Below are positions 61,223 through 64,000 of a stretch of DNA of 64,000 nucleotides, piece after piece (the stretch's first letter is position 1; every line of letters begins with the position of its first letter). The DNA is from Belnapia mucosa (GTDB lineage: Bacteria > Pseudomonadota > Alphaproteobacteria > Acetobacterales > Acetobacteraceae): the NCBI RefSeq assembly GCF_016775475.1, contig NZ_JAEUXJ010000001.1:186001-250000 (forward strand). The letters run 5' to 3'. The notes below the pieces were generated by a model. The model saw nothing but the letters and a program-made list of their open reading frames with translations, was not told where the DNA came from and did not search any database. The position numbers and the translations under genes were made by a program.

Positions 61223-61462
61223 TTAGTCCAAGCTGACCGAGAAGCTCTCGATCACCGTATTCGCCAGCAGCTTCCGCGCCATGGCCTCGGCCTCGGCCTT
61301 CGCCTTCACTGGGTCGGTCTCGGCCAGCTCCAGCTCGATCACCTTGCCCGCCCGCACCTCGCCGACGCCCTCGAAGCCGAGGCCGGCCAGGGCATGGCCG
61401 ATCGCCTTGCCCTGCGGGTCCAGCACGCCGGCCTTCGGCATCACAACGACTTTCGCCTTCAT
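61223..61462 (-). CDS. purS: phosphoribosylformylglycinamidine synthase subunit PurS
   Basis: 79-residue structural subunit that bridges PurL and PurQ. It reads [51 protein letters not shown] and ends [13 protein letters not shown], typical of PurS. The ATG overlaps the purC stop (ATGA). Confidence 0.96.
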   Translation of the reverse strand: MKAKVVVMPKAGVLDPQGKAIGHALAGLGFEGVGEVRAGKVIELELAETDPVKAKAEAEAMARKLLANTVIESFSVSLD

Positions 61463-62223
61463 TGCATCATCTCCGGCCCCTTGAGGTCCCGTACCCCCGC
61501 CTCGGGCAGGATGCCGAGCCGCCTCGCCACTTCCTGATAGCCTTCCTCGACCTTGCCGAGGTCGCGGCGGAAGCGGTCCTTGTCCATCTTCTCGCCCGTC
61601 TTGGCGTCCCAGAGCCGGCAATTATCCGGGCTGATCTCATCCGCCAGGACGATCCGCATTTCCTCGTTCTCGTAGAGGCGGCCGAATTCCACCTTGAAGT
61701 CTACCAGCGTGATGCCGACGCCGAGCAGCAGCCCGGTCAGGAAGTCGTTCACTCGGAGCGCCAGCGCGACCATGTCGTCGAGGTCCTGGGTCGCCGCCCA
61801 GCCGAAGGCGGTGATGTGCTCCTCGCAGACCAGCGGGTCGTTCAGCTGATCGTTCTTGTAATAATATTCGATGATCGAGCGCGGCAGGCGCGTCCCCTCG
61901 GCGATGCCGAGCCGGGTCGAGAGGCTGCCGGCGGCCACGTTCCGCACCACCAGCTCCAGCGGGATGATCTCCACCTCGCGGATCAGTTGCTCCCGCATGT
62001 TCAGCCGCCGGATGAAATGGGTCGGGACGCCGATCTCCATCAGCCGGGTCATCAGGTATTCGCTGATCCGGTTGTTCAGCACACCCTTGCCGGTGATGGT
62101 GCCCTTCTTCTGGCTGTTGAAGGCGGTGGCATCGTCCTTGAAATACTGCACCAGCGTCCCCGGCTCGGGGCCCTCGAACAGGATCTTGGCCTTTCCCTCA
62201 TAGAGCTGACGGCGTCGCGCCAT
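61459..62223 (-). CDS. purC: phosphoribosylaminoimidazole-succinocarboxamide synthase (SAICAR synthetase)
   Basis: 254-residue ligase condensing CAIR and aspartate with ATP. It has [20 protein letters not shown] (ATP loop), [20 protein letters not shown], the [20 protein letters not shown] core, [20 protein letters not shown] and [20 protein letters not shown]. It heads the purC-purS-membrane protein-purQ run. The chosen start is [11 protein letters not shown] at 62223; longer in-frame readings upstream are not coding. Confidence 0.97.
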   Translation of the reverse strand: MARRRQLYEGKAKILFEGPEPGTLVQYFKDDATAFNSQKKGTITGKGVLNNRISEYLMTRLMEIGVPTHFIRRLNMREQLIREVEIIPLELVVRNVAAGSLSTRLGIAEGTRLPRSIIEYYYKNDQLNDPLVCEEHITAFGWAATQDLDDMVALALRVNDFLTGLLLGVGITLVDFKVEFGRLYENEEMRIVLADEISPDNCRLWDAKTGEKMDKDRFRRDLGKVEEGYQEVARRLGILPEAGVRDLKGPEMMQ

Positions 62224-62424
62224 GGTTACCGGTTTCCTTCTATAGGCGACGTCCCGCTGGCGCGCGCGCAGCCGGACACGGGGCGCCCTGGCCGTCCCGC
62301 GGGTGCCCCGGCGGATGCGATATAGCAAGGGCCCGCCCATCCCGCCACGCCCCGCCCGGCATCCCTGCCACGCTTCCTTTACCTCTGCCGCCCCATCCTG
62401 GGCCCGAAAGCGGACAGGACCAGG

Positions 62425-64000
62425 ATGGCCATGCCCCCCGTCATCATCGGGCTTCGTAACGATACCGGCACGCCGGGCGACGGCATCACCGCCGATTCCG
62501 CCCCGATGCTCTTCGGCACCGCCACCCCAGAGGCCACGGTTCGGCTCCTGCTCGGCGGAGTGCAGATCGGCAGCGCCACCGCCGGGCCGGACGGCATTTG
62601 GCAGGCCCTGGCCAATGTGATCGGGGAGGCCTCGGTCACCCTCATCGCGCGGGATGCGGGCGGGGACAGCGCCCCCTTCCGCCTCGCGGTGGATCAGACC
62701 GCCCCCGCCGCCCCGCTGCTCACGGGCTTCGCCGGCGACACCAGCGGGGACCGCAGCCAACCCATCTGGCAGACGGTGGACACCACGCCGAGTGTGGCCG
62801 GCACCGCCGAGCCAGGCGCCATCATCCGGGCCTGGGACGGCAACCGCCTGCTCGCCACCGCCCTGGCCGGGGCCGGCGGGGCCTGGAGCCTCGATCTCGG
62901 CAGCCTGCCGCTCGGCCAATACTACGCGATCGGGATCGAGGCCGAGGACGGCGCCGGCAATACCTCCACCCGGACGGTGGTCAATCTCCGCCTGGGCGAG
63001 ACCACGGTGCCGGTCGTCACCGCCATCCAGGCCCCGGCGCCGGGCAATTACCAGCCGGGCCAGGCGATCGACATCACCGTGCAATTCAACAAGCCGGTCG
63101 TGATCCATACCGGCGCCGGCATCCCCATCCCGGGGCTGGAGGTGCTGGTCGGCGACCAGATCCTGACCGCGGGCTACCTCGCCAGCCCGGCGCCGCATCG
63201 GCTGACGTTTCGCCTCATCCTGCCGGCGGGGGTATCGGACGGCGACGGGATCGGCCTCGGTGGGCTGCTCGGCAGCATCACCGATACATCGAACAATCCG
63301 GTTTCCGGCGGGCTGGCCGGGGTGCCGGACCTCTCTGGCGTGCTGGTCGCGGCGGACCTCACCCCGCCCGCCATCGCCGCCATCCTTGGCCCCGCCCCCG
63401 GCAATCACCGGGCCGGCGACCTGCTGGCCTTCACCCTGGTCTTCACGGAAGCAGTCCAACTCGCTGGCAGCGGCGCACCGGTGCTGGAGGTGCTGATCGG
63501 CGGCACCACTTGGCAGGCCGCGCTGACCGGCCAGCCGGCGCCCAACCGCCTCGCCTTCGGCCTGGTGGTGGAGGCGGAGGCGGTGGCGCAGACCGGCATT
63601 GCCCTCGGCCGGCTGCTGCTGGATGGCGCCACCGTGACCGACCGGGCCGGCAATGCCTGGTCCGGCGCGCTCGGTACGCTGCCTGATTTTTCCTCGGTCT
63701 TCGTCCAGGCAGATTTCGACCCGCCTGCGATCACCTCCATCGCCCTGGAGAGTGGCGGTCCCGCCGGCCTAGGTGCCATGGTCGTGATCGCCCTGCATCT
63801 CAGCGAGGCGGTGATCGCCGGCCCGACCACCCAGCTCGACCTCTCGGTCGGTGGCCAGGCGGTGACCGCGGCGATGCTCCCGGGCGGGACCGATCCGACT
63901 CTGCTCCGGTTCGGCTTCATCGTCTCGCCCGGCCTGCTTGGGCAGGGGTTCACGCTGCTCGGTCTGGAGGGGGCGGTGCAGGACGCGGCTGGCCATGTCC
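62425..64000 (+). CDS. large Ig-like repeat surface protein, 5' part
   Basis: At least 525 residues, open at the right edge. The start ([20 protein letters not shown]) has no signal peptide, as in type I-secreted adhesins. The first module ([40 protein letters not shown]) is a Bap-type bacterial Ig-like repeat and a second one follows ([20 protein letters not shown]). From about residue 190 longer repeats appear with the pattern D-x-x-PP-A-I, then G-x-x-L/V-x-F, and GL-G-x-LL-x-G ([60 protein letters not shown]). Likely a giant cell-surface or secreted adhesin. Divergent from purC with a 201-bp gap. Confidence 0.8.
   Translation, partial: MAMPPVIIGLRNDTGTPGDGITADSAPMLFGTATPEATVRLLLGGVQIGSATAGPDGIWQALANVIGEASVTLIARDAGGDSAPFRLAVDQTAPAAPLLTGFAGDTSGDRSQPIWQTVDTTPSVAGTAEPGAIIRAWDGNRLLATALAGAGGAWSLDLGSLPLGQYYAIGIEAEDGAGNTSTRTVVNLRLGETTVPVVTAIQAPAPGNYQPGQAIDITVQFNKPVVIHTGAGIPIPGLEVLVGDQILTAGYLASPAPHRLTFRLILPAGVSDGDGIGLGGLLGSITDTSNNPVSGGLAGVPDLSGVLVAADLTPPAIAAILGPAPGNHRAGDLLAFTLVFTEAVQLAGSGAPVLEVLIGGTTWQAALTGQPAPNRLAFGLVVEAEAVAQTGIALGRLLLDGATVTDRAGNAWSGALGTLPDFSSVFVQADFDPPAITSIALESGGPAGLGAMVVIALHLSEAVIAGPTTQLDLSVGGQAVTAAMLPGGTDPTLLRFGFIVSPGLLGQGFTLLGLEGAVQDAAGHV

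Noticed and set aside
1..64000. tRNA, rRNA, prophage or insertion sequence
   Set aside because: No tRNA arms, rRNA signatures, transposase, integrase or phage structural motifs were seen in any gap or frame.

Overview
The window is about 70% GC with tightly packed genes, many overlapping by ATGA or GTGA. The families present (RpoD, K+-independent H+-PPase, KpsMT-type capsule export, a purC-purS-purQ / purL-bolA-grxD block, many CoA-transferase, AtuA and TctC genes) point to an alphaproteobacterium of the Acetobacteraceae, most like Roseomonas and relatives. The genus is inferred from gene content and style only. I see no rRNA, tRNA, CRISPR array, prophage or insertion sequence.

Layout. 1-1.9 kb: 3' end of rpoD, a coupled GNAT acetyltransferase, a cold-shock protein and a small conserved-looking protein. 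1.9-5.9 kb: hppA, an exported MetX-like hydrolase and a single-domain response regulator. 6.2-15 kb: a surface polysaccharide locus with two GT4 glycosyltransferases and an operon of lipoprotein, KpsM, KpsT, KpsE-like and KpsD-like proteins (ABC-dependent export). 15-20 kb: an SDR, an amidase with a 59-residue AtzG-like partner gene, a family III CoA-transferase and an HMG-CoA-lyase-like gene. 20-26 kb: small exported proteins, a CHAP lipoprotein, an OmpA-like protein, two divergent solute-binding proteins without transport partners, and an SDR. 26-31.9 kb: M23 peptidase, xseA, purD, a lytic transglycosylase with SPOR domain, and a very acidic small protein. 31.9-40.7 kb: acyl-CoA catabolism (ADP-forming acyl-CoA synthetase, MaoC hydratase, CoA-transferase A/B, two acyl-CoA dehydrogenases, enoyl-CoA hydratase, SDR) with a DnaQ-like exonuclease embedded. 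40.8-44 kb: a collapsed MFS gene, an ion transporter, a GST and an esterase lipoprotein.

44-51 kb holds the most interesting unit: a LysR regulator divergent from a six-gene, translationally coupled operon (CitE/HpcH lyase, family III CoA-transferase, LLM flavin monooxygenase, TctC binding protein, AtuA/DUF1446, DUF4387). It has the parts needed to capture an organic acid, oxidise it, activate it with CoA and cleave it. The substrate cannot be read from the sequence.

51-62.3 kb: an isochorismatase-fold hydrolase, nadE, an orphan Lon-like AAA ATPase, grxD, bolA, purL, then an OmpA protein with four LCCL domains lying in reverse orientation between purL and purQ, a small membrane protein, purS and purC. 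The window ends inside a large Ig-like repeat surface protein that runs off the right edge.

Calls rest on reading motifs and family patterns by eye; no database search was run.
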